Assembly (NCBI RefSeq): GCF_021347895.1
Contig: NC_067127.1
Coordinates: 17,704,984 to 17,768,983 of the forward strand
Direction of reading: 5' to 3'
DNA length: 64,000 nucleotides
DNA from: Acanthochromis polyacanthus
Lineage: Eukaryota; Chordata; Actinopteri; Pomacentridae
The translations under genes and the position numbers were made by a program. The notes under the pieces are model-generated. The model was given only the letters and a program-made list of their open reading frames with translations, was not told the origin of the DNA and ran no database searches. Below are positions 33,468 to 48,400 of the stretch, piece by piece. Every line of letters starts with the position of its first letter. The stretch's first letter is position 1.

Positions 33468-36161
33468 GCATCACACAATCCTAATTTTAGGCCCAGAGAT
33501 AACTGTGCAGTCTGTCTACACAATGCACTGTTGTTTACTGTACATGTGCCCTCTTACATTATAATGTCAGTTCGCTTTTCTGCTCAAGACAATAGTGTAA
33601 AACCAGGAGTCAAATGACATTCATCACCGTCTATGGAAGGATCATGCTAAATGGTAACAGTGAGTAATCTGTACTGATATGAGGGCGGTGCTGTAGTGCA
33701 CTAGTCAGGTTATTAATGGACAGTCAGACATGGATCATCCATAGGTGAGCCAAATACAGTAGAAACCTTTCATCCATGGATAATAGGCTTTGCTCCTCAG
33801 GAATTGCTCTTGGCAAGCTTTGTGTGGCATGAATGTCCTGCAGCTCCAACAGAGATTATTAAAAGAGGAAGATGATAATAGGGCCATTACAGTGGATACA
33901 GTAACAGGATGTCTTTGTGTTGCATTCAGGAGTTGCACTGTAAAACGCTTAGATTTTTTTTGTACTCAGCCAACATTTTCATAAACTGCTCAAGTTTTCG
34001 TCATCATACACGCATCACATATTTCCTTTTCTTTGTAATAAAAAAGGGTGGAGTGCTGGAGGAAAGTCCACTAACTATTTTTACCGTTTGCTTCAATGGC
34101 ACGTCTCCATTGCCTGATGAGAAGAACACGCCTCTGTAGAAGCTGATGCATGTTGATGGGTATCCAGAAGGTGGCACAGTTGACGCTGCAGTGGACGGAT
34201 GCACTCTGCATGTATAATGTGCTGCCTGCATCAGCATTTACAGTAGCGGTGCTGATAAAAAACTGTTCCTCCCTTTTAACCGTGGAGATGCACCAATGGA
34301 TCAGTAACTGTTTGGGCCAGAATTATTTTTGTGACATGAGTGACTACTGAAATCATATTTTCTTTAGTTGGCACACTGTAGTGTCTCCAGACACTTAGTT
34401 GGTGCTTTGCTGTGTTTTCTTCTGTTGAATCAGTAGACTTTATTTATTCCTCATTTGCTAAAACAGTGGGATTTCCAAGCATCAAAATAAACAAAACAAC
34501 AAATCACATTGCCTCAGCTCCATTGGAGACTTGCAATAATTTTTCATGTTGAAAATGTTTTCTATCTCCCTGGCAGATGGGAATCTTGTTTATTTTGCAA
34601 CATTTTGACAACAACAGTCGAGCTGATGCGTGAGTTGACGAGAAATGTCATTTTTTCATATGGTCATTTAAGTGCTAGATGATATAAGAGCTGGTGTGTT
34701 CGCCAGGCTCAGCAAGAAGCAAGCTCTCCCGTGCTCTTTGTAATTGGATTGCAGAGGATCCACCAAAGATATTAATACAAAGCTCATGCTAGAGATCACT
34801 GTAAGTCTGGCCTTTGACCTTAGAAGGCCTTACTTGCCCTCTCATGCAGTCCTTATACATTACATGGCCTGTTGGAAGCTATGAGATTATTAACAACTAA
34901 GGTTGCCACCCAAGGTGAGGGCGGCTGTGCTGTATGATGATCAGGTGGACAGTGTTGATCTGACTATAATCCCTTCTTTCTGTCATGTTTCTTACTGTAC
35001 TCCGACAAGTACTCTCAAAAGACGTCATACAAGGAGGCTTTTTTTAAACTGTGGATAATGAGTTTAATACATCTTTTATTTAATTTAATTATTCATTTTG
35101 GTACTTGCTGTAACCACCTCGCAGTCACGACAGAGCGAAATTACCACACAAGTCGGTCCTGTGCTTTGTAGCTTTATTTTTGACTGTGTTGAGGCTCATG
35201 TGGTGTATATTTCAAAGGGGATCCAGCTGATGTATCCCCTCAGTATTTAGAATATATACATTTTACCCAGCACCTAAAAATACATGAAAGAAGCAGGAGA
35301 CTTTACCTTTTAGAAATTGCTATAACAACACTCCTTGGCCTTGACTTTGTGATAAATAAAGGAGTTTCCACCATAAATTGCTGCAGAAAAGGAACAAATT
35401 GGTCCATGGGAATTCTTCAGAGTGCAGGAAATTCTGAACCTAGAAATTTCTGGAAAGCTCCAGCGTTCAATTGAAATCTATGCCCATGCGTGTGATCTAC
35501 ACTCCTTAGAAATCTATTTGTCAAATACACTATTTTTTCCTCAAAGTGAACCAGTCTTTCGGCACAGCAGGCTAATTACTGCACTGAAAAGAGTAATTGA
35601 TCTCCACCTGCTGCCCTGTTGTACTGAAACAAATTCTTCGTTGAGTTGTGTGTTGTACAGCACCGTATTAAAGGGTCGTTCCGAGAAAAAAATCAGCGTT
35701 GAACTTTTAATTTGAGCTTGTCTTCATGTACGGGGTTATAAATACACATCATACCACGCAGTTTAGGACAGAGTTGAGTCAGACTGATTTGCTGTGAGGA
35801 TAAGTTGTTGCAGCTGGGAAAAAAACAGAGGAGACCTAGTTTATCTGAACACATATGAGTGACTTTAACGTCTGTTCCTGCATTATTGCTGTGTATGTGT
35901 CCAGAGCCGTCTGTTCTGGGATTTACTGTTTTTGGTCACACAGAAGCAGCAGCAGCAGCAGCAGCAGCCACCTGGTTGCTGCAATGAGGAGGCGGCTGAC
36001 ACAACAGAGGGGCTGAGAGAGGGAGCAGGAGGGGAAGAGGAGGGAGGAGTGGGAGGAGGAGGAGGAGGAGGAGAGGAGAGGGATGGGAGGAAAACAGGCA
36101 GTCGGGAGGCAAACCCCACGCTGGAGCTGTGTTTTTGGGAGGAGAGCTTCGCAGCGCCTAC

Positions 36162-36200
<39 letters not shown>

Positions 36201-39200
36201 GTCTCGGCTCTTCTTCTTTTCTTTTTTTGCTCTCTGGTCTTGACAAAAAAACAGGATCTAGCAGCTGCTGTGTTACTCGTGATTGATCCTCTGAGCCTTT
36301 TCTGGTGCAGATATACCTGGATTCCAATGGTCATGGTCAAAGAAAAAGGTATTCCGGCGGTGATGTATGTGTGTTTGTGTGTGATTGTCATGAGTGTGTT
36401 TTTACGGGGTTTGTTTTGCTTGTCATGCTGTTGACTGTCTGCAGATGTGCTTTATGTCCATTAAGGTTTGTGCTGCTGTGTCCGACTGTTAGAATTTCAT
36501 TTAACTGGGCTGAATTCTCAGTCCCTGATTTGATTATTTTTAGAGGTGGTATTATGGATATGGTTTTCTTCATGTGGGTGTGTGTTGCTTGGAAGAAGCA
36601 TGACTAACGGCACAGTCTAAATGTGCATCTTCAACACATCAATGTGTTCTCTGAGAATAGCAGACTTGAACATGCTACGCCCTTCTCAATACTCTGCTGC
36701 CTGTGTTGGAGTCTGCTTAATTCGGCAGCGTCAGGCTTTATGTAAATGTACATGGGAGGGAAGCATCCGGCTTGTCGTACAGGACACCGTATGCGAAACC
36801 TTCCCAACCGTGATGTGATCGGTTAAAACAGTCCGTCTCTGCAAGTCAGCCGGATGAAAAGGTACCGTGTAGAGAGGAGAAGTGGAGCACTAGTGTAGGG
36901 AGCCTCACTGCGCAGAGCTGAGGACCTGCACTCTCCGTCTTTCTCTCTCCCTCTCCCTCACTCTGTCTGCAGCCGTTGCCATGGCGACCATCTAAAAGGT
37001 ACACTCCATTGTTGTCAGCTGTGGCCCCATTCATAGTGTCCTGTTAAAAGAAAAAAAGATGATTGTCTCTGCCGATGACTGGGGTCGCCCAGCTGTGTGG
37101 GACGAATTAAGCGAAGTCAGGGGGCATCGTTCAGGGATATTAACATTCCCTGTAATTTACGGGGGCATGTGGTCGTGAGGTTGGCCATTGTTTGTCGAAA
37201 TGACTCACAGCAAGCAGCAACGTAGACACAATTTTCTACAATAAAGAATTCTCCTGTTTAAAATGATTCCAAAGCCATGTAGTGGCAGTAATTGTCTGCA
37301 CACTGAGGGCAAATATTTAAGGTAAATTAAACTGAAGTAGCATGCGTAGGGGGAATAAGCCTATAGCTTTCACATTGACTCTATAAATATTCCTGAGACT
37401 TCATTGCTGTAATGGAAAAAGCAAAGAATTACATCATTTCCACTTAGTTCACCGGACTGGAAATGAATGTAAAAGTCATTAATCACTGTAATAACTGATT
37501 ATACGTCACCGTTATACTCCCAAGTCTCTTAACAGTGTCTCAAGTTGCCTGCTGTATTGCTCCTGTGTGTTTCAGTTGATGCTGTACGGGTTAATCTTCC
37601 CGCTCGCATATTTTGTGTCCCGTGTGTGGGCATGTGATATTTTCATGGTGCGTCTGAAAATATTTCTATCACTAAAAAACATCAGATTTTCTTTGACAGA
37701 TACGAGTGTGTAGGTTTGTTTATGTAGCTGACAGCACACTGTTTGGCTGGAGGCGGCGTCCGGCTCTGGAGCTGCTCCCTTGATGTGGATTCGACCGGCC
37801 ACAAAGGAAAGGCCTTCGCCACTGAGTCCCCCGTGTTGGCAGGACACCCATAACCTCTGGCTGCCACGTGTTCATCTTCCACAATCCCTCTGAAAGTTTT
37901 CCATAACCTGTCTTTACCTCGTCTGGTGACTTTTGGCAGTTGTGTGGCAGCAGGAGGCTTGCTAGAGTTTATCGTCCACATTTAAAGGCCTCTTGGTTGT
38001 CATTGCTCCAAACAGAGAGCTATGCTTTTGCAAACTAAGATTTTATTGTGTATTCTCCAGGGAGCTCATAATGCAACCTGTCTAAGACCAGGTGGGCTCT
38101 GTACCATCAGGAGGCACAGCTGACCCAATAATGAATTATACAGTGTGCTCACAATGATGAATCATAATCAAGCGACTGCAGTGTTAGCGTTTTGTCTGCT
38201 TGCAGGCGGTTGTCCCATTTCCAAAGCCAAGAATACTCTTGAAATAGTTTGTAATTTATTGAGCCCATGTGTACCCTAGGTAGTGTGAGCTGAGGTTGCA
38301 CGTGCTTGTGAGATTTGTTGTAGTGGATTTGTTTCTCGATTTTTGCATCAAATTGCGTACGACGGGCAGCTCTCGTGCGCGTCTGATAATCGGCATCACA
38401 TGTACGCTGCCTGTCTTGTGACGCACCAGAACTGTCAGCTTTCACAATCTGAACATTTTCTCCTGAAAGTCTCCTGCCATGTGCCTTTCTAGCTGCCTCG
38501 TGTGATTTCGCAGAGTGCTGCAGACAACTGCAGTGGTGCCTCATCTTTGAAGCTTGCCAGTGTCTACCCCCTGAAAGAGGAGCTAAACCCTTTCACAGAC
38601 ATCACTGCAACACACACACACTCTCATAGACACTGGCTGTTTGTACAGCTGGCACACAGGACCAGAATATACAGATGAGATAAGTGGCCGGCCGTGGAGA
38701 GACAGTCTCTGACCTAAAATATACAGGCTAAAACAACAAGAGTAGCATGAGAATCACATGAAAGAAATACAGAGTGCAGCCATACATTGTGCCAGTCAGC
38801 AAATATTATCCCTGTCTGGCATCAATCAGTTTGATTATCACGGGAAATACAACCCAGGAGTGCGGGGCTGTAATGGACTGTCATTCAGAGGCAAAGAGCC
38901 AAGGCCTTCATAAGCCCCACTTCTACCAACACAATGGCTCCTGCAGTTCATGAAGCTACCATTGTCTCCTCTTGGCTAAGTGACTGTACTGAAAGTCTCT
39001 CTTGCTTATTATAATTGTATGTACCTGCCCAACTACAAACGCTCTGCACTGTGGCGTTCAAGCATTAAGAGCAGATCATTATTCCAAGCTTAGGTCCCTG
39101 AGGGTTAGTTATTCAAGGCTTGGGGGAGCCTGGTGGAGGCCGATAGGGTTCCCCTCCGCAATTTGTGCCCATCTTTGAAGTGCTTTGTCTGGGACGCTGG

Positions 39201-39996
39201 TGGTGGGGCAGAGGGGGCGTGGAGGCGGTGAATACGTCCATACATATTCATGGAGGGGAGGGTTAAGAGCTTCTTGTTATGTCTGGATGATAAAAAGCTC
39301 CATGCACCCTTCCCCCCTAAACACACGCTCGCACACGTCCAATCATACGTTGGGATTTCACGGTGGGCAATTTTTGCAGCCTTTGATATTAATCATGGGT
39401 CAGGCCCCATTGGAATACAGCGTCCCAAAGTGGGTAGAGTGGATGGAACTGGGGGTAAAATTGTTGTTTGAGTAGACACATCTGGGGCCAGAAGTGTTGG
39501 CATGGACACCAGGAGTGGAGCTCTTTCTCTTTGTGTCCCCCTCTGTTTTTGTCTCACACACTCCGGCACATGCATGATACTGTACAGACACATTCATGGC
39601 TGCTATCTGGAAACTCTTCTGAAAGCGGGTGAATATTTTATAATATCTTTTCATCTCTCATCTATTGTTTAATTGAATCCCCCCCTCCTTTCCCCTCGTC
39701 TCTCTTCAAACTTCTACGATGCATTCCTCGGGGTCCATGTCAGGAAATGAAGGCAACAAAGTCTTCCTCACCAAATCCCGTGCTCTCAGTCAATAGCCCC
39801 CCCACTCCATTGTTATTTACCAGCAGGGCCGGGGGCACGTGTAACAGAGAAAGTCTATCCTTATTGCCAACACAGCGAGGCTCCTGTTAAATGGGTGGGG
39901 GGTGGGATGAATGTTAGGGGTGGAGAGAGCAGCCCCCGTTTCTCTGGGCTCGGCTTTGGGATGCTCTGCTAGTTATTGTTCCCTCAGCACCGCCGT

Positions 39997-40032
<36 letters not shown>

Positions 40033-42326
40033 CGCTCATTGTGTGTTTAGGTTCATATCAGTCACTTTATCCTCTGGTGATGAGGCAGGACAGATCACTC
40101 TGTCAGCACAGCCAACACATCCAGCCCAGAATGAGGAATGTGAGCAGCACTCGGAAAAATTGCGCTACTGTATATTTCACAGTAAGTTGCTCTGTGCTGA
40201 GGTTGCTTCATGTACCGCATACTTACTTATTTATAGCGTTATATAATATACATTCTTGCAAATCAAGCGCCATTTTGCTGCTATCACAAGAACCCCTAAA
40301 GACTCAGTAATGAATTTATTTCACATCCATGTTGTTGAAGTAAAAATTGCTGAAAGTTTTTCTTTTTGCAGACATGGAGTCGCGAGTGTAAAGTCCTGCT
40401 ATATCTTTCAAAGACGAATGGATTTTATGTCCGAACAAATGCAATAGATGGTCAATCGGAATCCTCTTAGCAGCCTTTTTCAATTTTTATGAAACACCAC
40501 GCAGCGTCCACTGTCTCTGTGCAGCCACTGTTCAGGCAAACACAGCACTTTACAGTGGAAGAGGCGGAGTTAGGCTGGAAAAACACAGCGCCCATAGAGT
40601 CCCATCCAAACCTCAGCTTTCAGATCCTCCATGCATGGGATTCAAACATCTGTCTTGGATTTCTGTCAATCTGTTATGACGTTAGCAGTGTTGACTTTTC
40701 CATGTTGGGCTGTCCCCCACTGACAGCTCAGAAAGGTTAAAAATAGTACGTCAGACTTGAAAATGGACTCAAAGAGACATTTTTGGCATCACTACAAATA
40801 TGTCCTTTAAGACTGCTCTGATTTTTATTTTTAAATCAACGCTAGTTAAATGACTGTGTAATGTGAAAGGCTTAACTTGTACTGACAAACCCACGGAGAG
40901 AATTATTACCACCTCAACGGCTCTTGCAAGGAAGCTCTTCTTACTTTTTATGAGACCAGCACAGCCCCAAATGTTAGACAGTGAATGGAGTGACTAGGAA
41001 TTACCTCAATGTAGGGTCTTAACTTAGAGTTAGAAGTCTGGAAGATTCAACTACTTGTTGGGTTTGCAAACTAAGCACAAAAATGCACAATTTTCCCATG
41101 TTTTTTCACTTGAGCTCATATATTTCAACCTTATTCCTCTCTGTCTTCAGCGTTGCAGGTTCCCTCCGCCATCTTTCCATCAAATAAACTCAACTTTGTG
41201 TGTCAGTGTTCCCATACTGCCACAGGCACTAGCCCAGGGATTGGTACACTGTAAAAAGTGAACAGTTTACAACAGTTTATAAATGCCCTTTGTTTGAACA
41301 ATTTACTGTTATTTTACGGATTTGTTGTTTTGTTGAATTACAGATTTATTGCTTGTAAAAACACAGAGAAAAGTATTGTGTTACTGCCAAAAAAAAAAAC
41401 TAAACTGTACATAATGTCCACATCTAATATGTGTATTTAATAGTTTGTTCCTCTACAATGTGTGACTAAAAAAATGACAAAATTTCACTGTATTAACAGC
41501 AAAATTGTTTTTTGTTTTTTTTTTTACAGATAGTTGGCGTCCAGGTATAGCATCACAGAGGCATCACATAGGCTACTGGTCCTGCAGCATAAAACTCTGT
41601 TGTGTTTGATGGTGAAGCTATTATTTTCGAGAATCATTGAATGATTCGTCACCAATCGTCCCATCATTCAATGCTTGACCGGAGTTGCTGCTGCATAGTT
41701 CAATGTTTTCCTCCATGTCCACGATCGACACAACACTCTTGTTTGTGGTTCAGAAGAACTCTGGAATATGTATCTTATATGAGCACTATCGCACAATTTG
41801 ATCAGTCAAAGACATTTGCTCTTGAAACCCAAAGTAGTTAGCTCATAGTCATCAAAATGTAGCAGCTACAGAACCACAGATTTCCTAAGGAGTTGGTGGA
41901 GACTAAACTAATAGAAGACTGAATATTGCACCTTTAGGAGATGTCCAGTGATGCAGTAATACAATACCTAGTAACTTATTACAAAAAATGTACATTTTTT
42001 TAGTAAATAGTTGTGTAAGGGATTACAATTTCATATGTAGTAACTGGATTAGAGCTACTAATCCCAGTAATGCTTGCTTGGTCATTTAGTGGACCTTACT
42101 CTGAGTTTGACTGAGGGTTTAATCTCTTTAGTCTTTGTTCATTGGCCAGGTTTCAAGATAGTCTAGTTTGCTAATTAATGAGTCCTGAGGTCAATTAAGG
42201 CAGGTTAAAGGCTTTGACTCTCACTAACTCCAAAGTAAACATAGTTACAAGCTTTGTGTCCTTGGTCGGCTTAGTAATACTAACCGCGCTTGTAATTACG
42301 TTCAGGATTAATCTAGTTTTGCTTAG

Positions 42327-42414
<88 letters not shown>

Positions 42415-45400
42415 GGATTTGCAATCAATTAAGTTCTTCTCATACAGTGTTTGGCAGTGGAACAAATCTAAAATAACTAGAACAATAACTAAAATGTTAT
42501 CTAAATCACATTATAGCCTAGTGATGCAACCAAATTGCAGGAACTCCATTTTTTTTTTTTTGATAAGGGTACAATGTGCCACAGCATACTGCTATAAATG
42601 AAGCATCATGAAGCTACACAGATGCCTTGGCTTATAAATCATGTTCTCCAGACAAGGGAACATTGCTGTTTGGTTCAGATTACAGCAAAAATGACAGAAT
42701 CATTTGTTTCAGTTGAAAAGTAATGTAAAAATTGCGAATCAGACCAAATTTGTGACTCATATTCCAAGATGTGTCGCAACATGATTTGTTATTCATATTG
42801 TTCAGCCCTGAAAGTAATACATTTGCAAAATAATATTGCTTTTTTAGAGACCATCTTGTCCATCGTTCAGATCGATGCTAATATTGCCAAGCAACTGCTG
42901 TATGCTCACTTCAATAACTCTACTGAGTGACAGTGTAGCCCTTCTGTGTTCACAGCATGTTCTGCTGCTTCTTAAGAGATCAGTTAATACAGGTTTAATA
43001 TTTCATAATCCAAATGTAATTTTCCTCATCGTATTTTGTGTTATTGCAACAATATTACAGCATATTTTTTAAATTAAAAACAGCATAACTATGTTTGAGG
43101 CAAGTTTTCTCTTTAGTGCTTAAAGGAAATACCTGTTATTACTTCTACTGTGTAGTTTTTGTTCTCATTAGTCATAAAGGAATAACATTGTACACTATAA
43201 TTGCAGAGATCTTGGAATAAGGCGACATCCCCCAGCAGATGGAGTCAAAAAGCCCAAACATTGAAACATTTACACATTTGGGCAGGCTGTAAACAAACCA
43301 TCAGGTTTTTAAAGGAACTTTAAACTTTGCTTAAAAAAACAGTTATTGTTTTGGCCTGTGTGGCTTTATTTGATAGGTCAGTGAAGAGACAGACAGGAGA
43401 GTGGTTAGGAGAATGGGGAAAGACGTGGGAATCAAACCCAGGCCACTGCATCGGGAACTGTTGTCCCTGTTCATGGTTTCGTTTCACTTATTTTTAAAGG
43501 AACATGTAAATGGACTGTAAATTATGTGTTGCTCACACACTATTTTACTGATTGTTATCATTATTTTGGTTTTACCTTCAAATATGGGGCTTCATAATAA
43601 ATAGTCTGTCTGTACATATGACCACTCATACTGCTTTCCCTGTCGCACTAGTTTGTTACTTAATTACAGGTGCAATTACTTTCATGAGTACAGTGTTGTC
43701 ACTGCTGATGGTAATGACAGCCAAAACTAAAAATATAAGACTCGATTGCTAATAAACTGTAATTGGCCTGGATGGTTGTTCCAGAGTGTGTGTGAGGCTT
43801 AAAATGACTTGTTAGATTGGATATTTCTGCAGCTTGCGGTTGCCCAGATGGCCTGTGTTTTTCTGTGAAGGTGCAAAGTCACACACTGAGCTGCTGAGAC
43901 TCAGTTCACTGTCACATTCGTCTGGTTCACCTAGAGATGACTCATTGTCCTGCTGAGTGTAATCATATCAGAGACACCAGGGAGACAGATCCTCCCCTCA
44001 TAACCCACCTTCTTCCCAACATCCCTCCTGGCATCTTGTGTTCTTCTTCCACTGTTTTTTTTAAACTCTCACATCTGCTCTCAGTACCTTTGGACTCCAA
44101 ATTATGATTAGACTGCTGCTCTGTTATTGTAATTGTGTCTTTTAATAGTTTCTTTTATCGTGTTCCATGTTATTATAGGGCATTTTAGCCCAGAGAGCCA
44201 TCTCATTAAAAAAATCTAAAGCTTGATTTCTCTTTCTGATTTGATGTTACTGTAATGAAACCCTCATGTCAGAAAGTCACTGTAGAAGTGGGATGCAGGC
44301 TCGGCCAAGTCATCAATAATCCAGAGTAATATCTCTCTTTGGTCGACCATCGATTGTTCGTGATGCTATTTCTGTGCCTTTTGTGATGCCTTTTTTAGCC
44401 TTGCAGACTAATGATTCATTGCAGAGCAGAAAGAGCAAAGATCCTTTTATGTGTATTCTCCCTGTGTGTGAGTGCATGTTTGTGTGTGCATATCTTTGTT
44501 TGAAAAAGAGACAGAAAGAGGAAATGAGAGGATGAGAGGGAGAAGCTGACTTACTAGTTAAAGCTCCTGAATGTGAAATAATCTGGTGGTTTCAGACAGC
44601 TGATAAGCTGTGTGCAGTGCGGCACTGCAGCAGTATTTATGTCCCGTACAGTAGCAGTGGATTAATGCCTGCCTATGTCAGGGACGCCCAAACTTTATAC
44701 TGTGGAGGGCCACAGGCTGACATGACATGGATCAAAGACAATAGTGGTGCTGCTTGTAGAGATAAAGCAAGCTGATAATAGCTTCTCTGTCTTATACAAT
44801 TCTGATGTCTGTCACAATACCTCACAGGAAGAAAGTGATGTCTAAATCTGCATCCACATCAACATCTGTGCATGCTAGCGAGAAAAGAGGTAATGAGTAC
44901 TTCAACATGGCTTTGGGTAGAACATTGGTAGGCTATGGATCCATTACTTTGGTTTGCTGCAACTATTTGTTGGATTGTTGTGAAATTTGGCATAGACATT
45001 AATGTTCCTGATGAAACTTACTGACTTCGGCTATTCAATGTTAAAATTTTCATGTATCCGGAGAAATATCTCTCTTGGTGGATTGCTATATAATTTGGTC
45101 AACACTGTCTCACAAAATGTTATGATTATGAACAACTGAAATGAATTCTCATCCATGTTTTGAAAGGAGCCACTTTTCTCCCCAAAAGCAAAGGCTGTGG
45201 TGTAGTAGGAAAGGCTTCCAGTTGAAGAAGCCACAAAGTCCACATAAGGAGGTAGGATGGTGATAAAGGTTAGCAACAGGACTTTAACCCAGGAGTTGCC
45301 AAAATATGTTTCTCTCAAAAATTAGACTGCCATTTCTGTAGTTGCATAGGAGTGTACTTTTAGAAGTCAGAGCTTAACTTAGTACAGACATTGATTCCCA

Positions 45401-48400
45401 GAGGATGGATCGTAATGACTCTGATTGCCTTGACTTTCTCTCTATCACTACCATGAACTTGATATCTCAACAATTATTGGGTGGAATGTCATTGAGTTTG
45501 GTTCAGATTGTCATGCCCACCTCTGGATGGACGGTAATCACTTTTATGATCTATGTACTTTTATTATACAGTAGTGTATTCATTAGGTCAAAATTTAAAT
45601 TGAATATTTGATATTTGCTGTTCTTTATCTTTAATGGAAATGTTCTAAGGGCAGCATGCTAACACGAGGAGCTAACATTACTAACAGTGAGCACCGCGCC
45701 TGCTAAACATCAGTGTGAGCGTGTTATCATGCTGACACAAGCATTTAACTCAAAGCACCACTGTACCTAAATAGAGCCTGTCGATGCCACTCATGTGGAT
45801 TTACGCTCTTGTTCAAGTTGCTCCGCTACTTTGTATTCTTTTGTTCTTCTTCTTCTCTTCTTCTAAAGCACTTTGACAGTGTAGCTGGAAATATTTGTGC
45901 TTTAGAAGCTGACATTTGCTGTTTGGTGTTATTTCATTTATTTTCAGCATCTTTCGAGTGAGATATTCAGTCTCAGCAAACATGATGCATCCTCTGTTTT
46001 ATTCTTACTTGTGCTCAGTGTCATGTTGTGCATTTGACATCCACTAGAGGTAATTAAACTATTCATGAGATGAATAATTGTGGCGTTAAGACATATTTGT
46101 TACTTTCACATTTGTTAGTGTTTGATGAAAAACACTGTGTTTAGAGCTTCAATGTACTTTTTAAACAAAAGCAGTGTGGGAACATAAGCCAGGATCAGGC
46201 AGTAAATGGCCCATAACTCTAATTTATGTTTTCCTTTGAGGATGAAAATGCATTAAACTCAGTAGATTTCATCAATATCCTGTCAGTGTGCCATTTACCA
46301 GGCCCTGCTCCCTCAGCATTCTGACTGCCCACCCTCCACTGATCAAGACAGACTATATTTAGCTTGTTGCTCTCTAGAGAGCCTATCCGGCCATCAACCC
46401 TAAGTTGTGCTGTCCTGCTCCGTGTTGTTGTTTTTTATTTCACCCTGACAGGCTCTGAGCAGTTGGTCTTTATCTCTGGTGTTTGTGTGATGCTCTTCTG
46501 CGCAGCGTGTCCTTTGATGAAAAGACTAAAAGCAGTGTTACAAAAAGCTGCTCCGACTGCCACATCCAGGGACCACCGCGGTGACTCATCAGCATCACAG
46601 ATCACGAGTAATGTTAATGTCTTATCTCTTGCAGTGGCTCATGCGCAGGACACACACCACCACTCCACAGAGAAGCCCCTGATTCAGTGCTACAAGTGCG
46701 GGGAGCCATGTAAGGCGAAGTGCTGCGGGTGCAGAACAAGCACTTTCACCTTAAGTGCTTCACCTGTAAAGGTACAGTAGCACAATGTGGATTGATGGAA
46801 ATAATCATGAATCATTCAACTACACAATAATTTATTTAAAGACACAAAACTGGCAATTAAAACATCTGGTGTGGAACAGGTTTCACTAATATTTACTTCC
46901 TGTGATTTGTCTCAGAAATATTTCATGTCAGACAAACCTAGTATTACAACAAAAACGGCCCGTCTTTGGTAAATAAGTTATGTGTTTACAATTTAAAATG
47001 AACCATCAGACAGCTTGGATGACTATTTTTTTCTGAAAAGGAGAAAAAAGCTGTGGGAGTCGTGCGAAAATTGGCAGCTGAAGTGTGAAGTTTTAAAATG
47101 CATTGCTAATTTGATACTGTCACAATAGTAGGACATTTGCTACCTTTCATTCAGTACACGTAGCCTAATAAACAACTACTTGTGTACTCGTGAAGTATGA
47201 TAGATCACAGGTGTCTGACATGAAGCTAAAAAGGCAAAAGTGCAACCGAACAAACTGTTCTTTTTTCCATGACTGTCCCAAAAGCATCCCAGTCATACAA
47301 GTGAAGCAGAATGCTAATGTCCCTAAAGGCCACAATGTCCTTTCCATCTTCTTCTAATGAGACAAATACATGATGCTGTGACTCATCTTCACTTTTCAGA
47401 CCTGCATACTTCAATTAAAATGCCATTCTGACTGCCACAACAAGGGACAGTGTAAATCCTTCTGTGTTTAGCCTTATTATGTGACATCACAACAATGTAG
47501 CCGCCGCTGCCGGCCAACCAGGCAGTCTGACTGGGCTTGCCCTGCTGAAGCCCTTGTAGTTAAGCTGTGACTGGAGCACTGTTACGGAGTTAGCTTAATT
47601 CACCAAGGGCCCGGAATAACACTCAAACGCTGAGATTAGTACCTAATTCTGTCCTTTACAAGTGGATATACATGACTTTAGAGAGTCTGTGGTGATAAAA
47701 GCGTACAAGTGTCTGTGTGCGTGTCAAGTTGTTGCCAAAGAAGACATGAGGCCAGCTTTAATAACCAAAAGACTCACTGTCCTAGTCCTTGCTCTAAATT
47801 TATGTGTGCCAAAGTCCGTCTCCAACTTGTAGGCTGACTAATAATAATTGTCAGTCGTGGTCTTGCCAAGTTGACCGAGCTTGTTGACACTCAGAGGTTA
47901 TAAAAAGATATTATGTCTTGGCAGACAATTTCCAAATAGGCCCTTTTTGCAAATTTTATCTCATTACATGAAGCACGTATTAGCAAAATCAATCAGCTTC
48001 CTTGAAATCATTCAATTTCATAAGGGGAGCTTATTAAGTTTCAAAAAGGCATTTTATGTAATGGCAAGCATCTGCTGAAAACCCGAGCCGGTTGGACATC
48101 GTAGGCCAAGGCCAGTGAATCTCCAGTGCTGGTGTCTTTTGACTCAGTTAGCTTACAAGCTAATCTCATCATCCCTGAGCCCTAATGCAATTAAATGTGA
48201 TTGTTTCCCTCACCCGCTCCCATTCATCCCCAGGATTTAGCGTGGCTCATTGCATAAGAATGATTAGGTGCAGTTATCTCAAACATCAAAATATTTTCCC
48301 TCTTAGCTGCAGCATTTCTAAAAGGCTATTAAATTCCCAGACTCACTCGGTGGTGCTGGTTGAAATACTGTACATACAAGCACATGATCTGAATTATAAT

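Larger units (their letters stand above)
31713..36326 (+). other. ablim1: ablim1 intron following the long-isoform exon
   Basis: It holds the GT repeat at 33409-33467 and AGC and CT repeats near its right end. No coding exon was recognised. Confidence 0.5.
36349..46634 (+). other. ablim1: Large ablim1 intron ahead of the LIM1 exon, repeat-rich
   Basis: This 10.3-kb interval holds GT repeats (39999-40028 and 42331-42411), a tRNA-like degenerate repeat (about 43355-43470) and a long dispersed repeat (about 44915-45800). I found no definite exon. Confidence 0.5.

Noticed and set aside
35883..36327. Frames encoding poly-Gln, poly-Leu and Ser/Pro runs
   Set aside because: These are translations of the AGC, GGA and CT repeats upstream of an ablim1 exon, with no sign of a real protein.
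36980..36996. ATGGCGACC start resembling a first exon
   Set aside because: The frame stops after four codons (TAA) just before a GT, so it gives no usable coding exon.
43400..43470. tRNA-like T-arm sequence
   Set aside because: No complete cloverleaf or anticodon arm could be drawn; it is treated as a dispersed repeat.
46364..46780. 138-codon open frame on the plus strand
   Set aside because: It is read-through of intron sequence into the LIM1 exon; only the part from 46635 to the frame break is coding.
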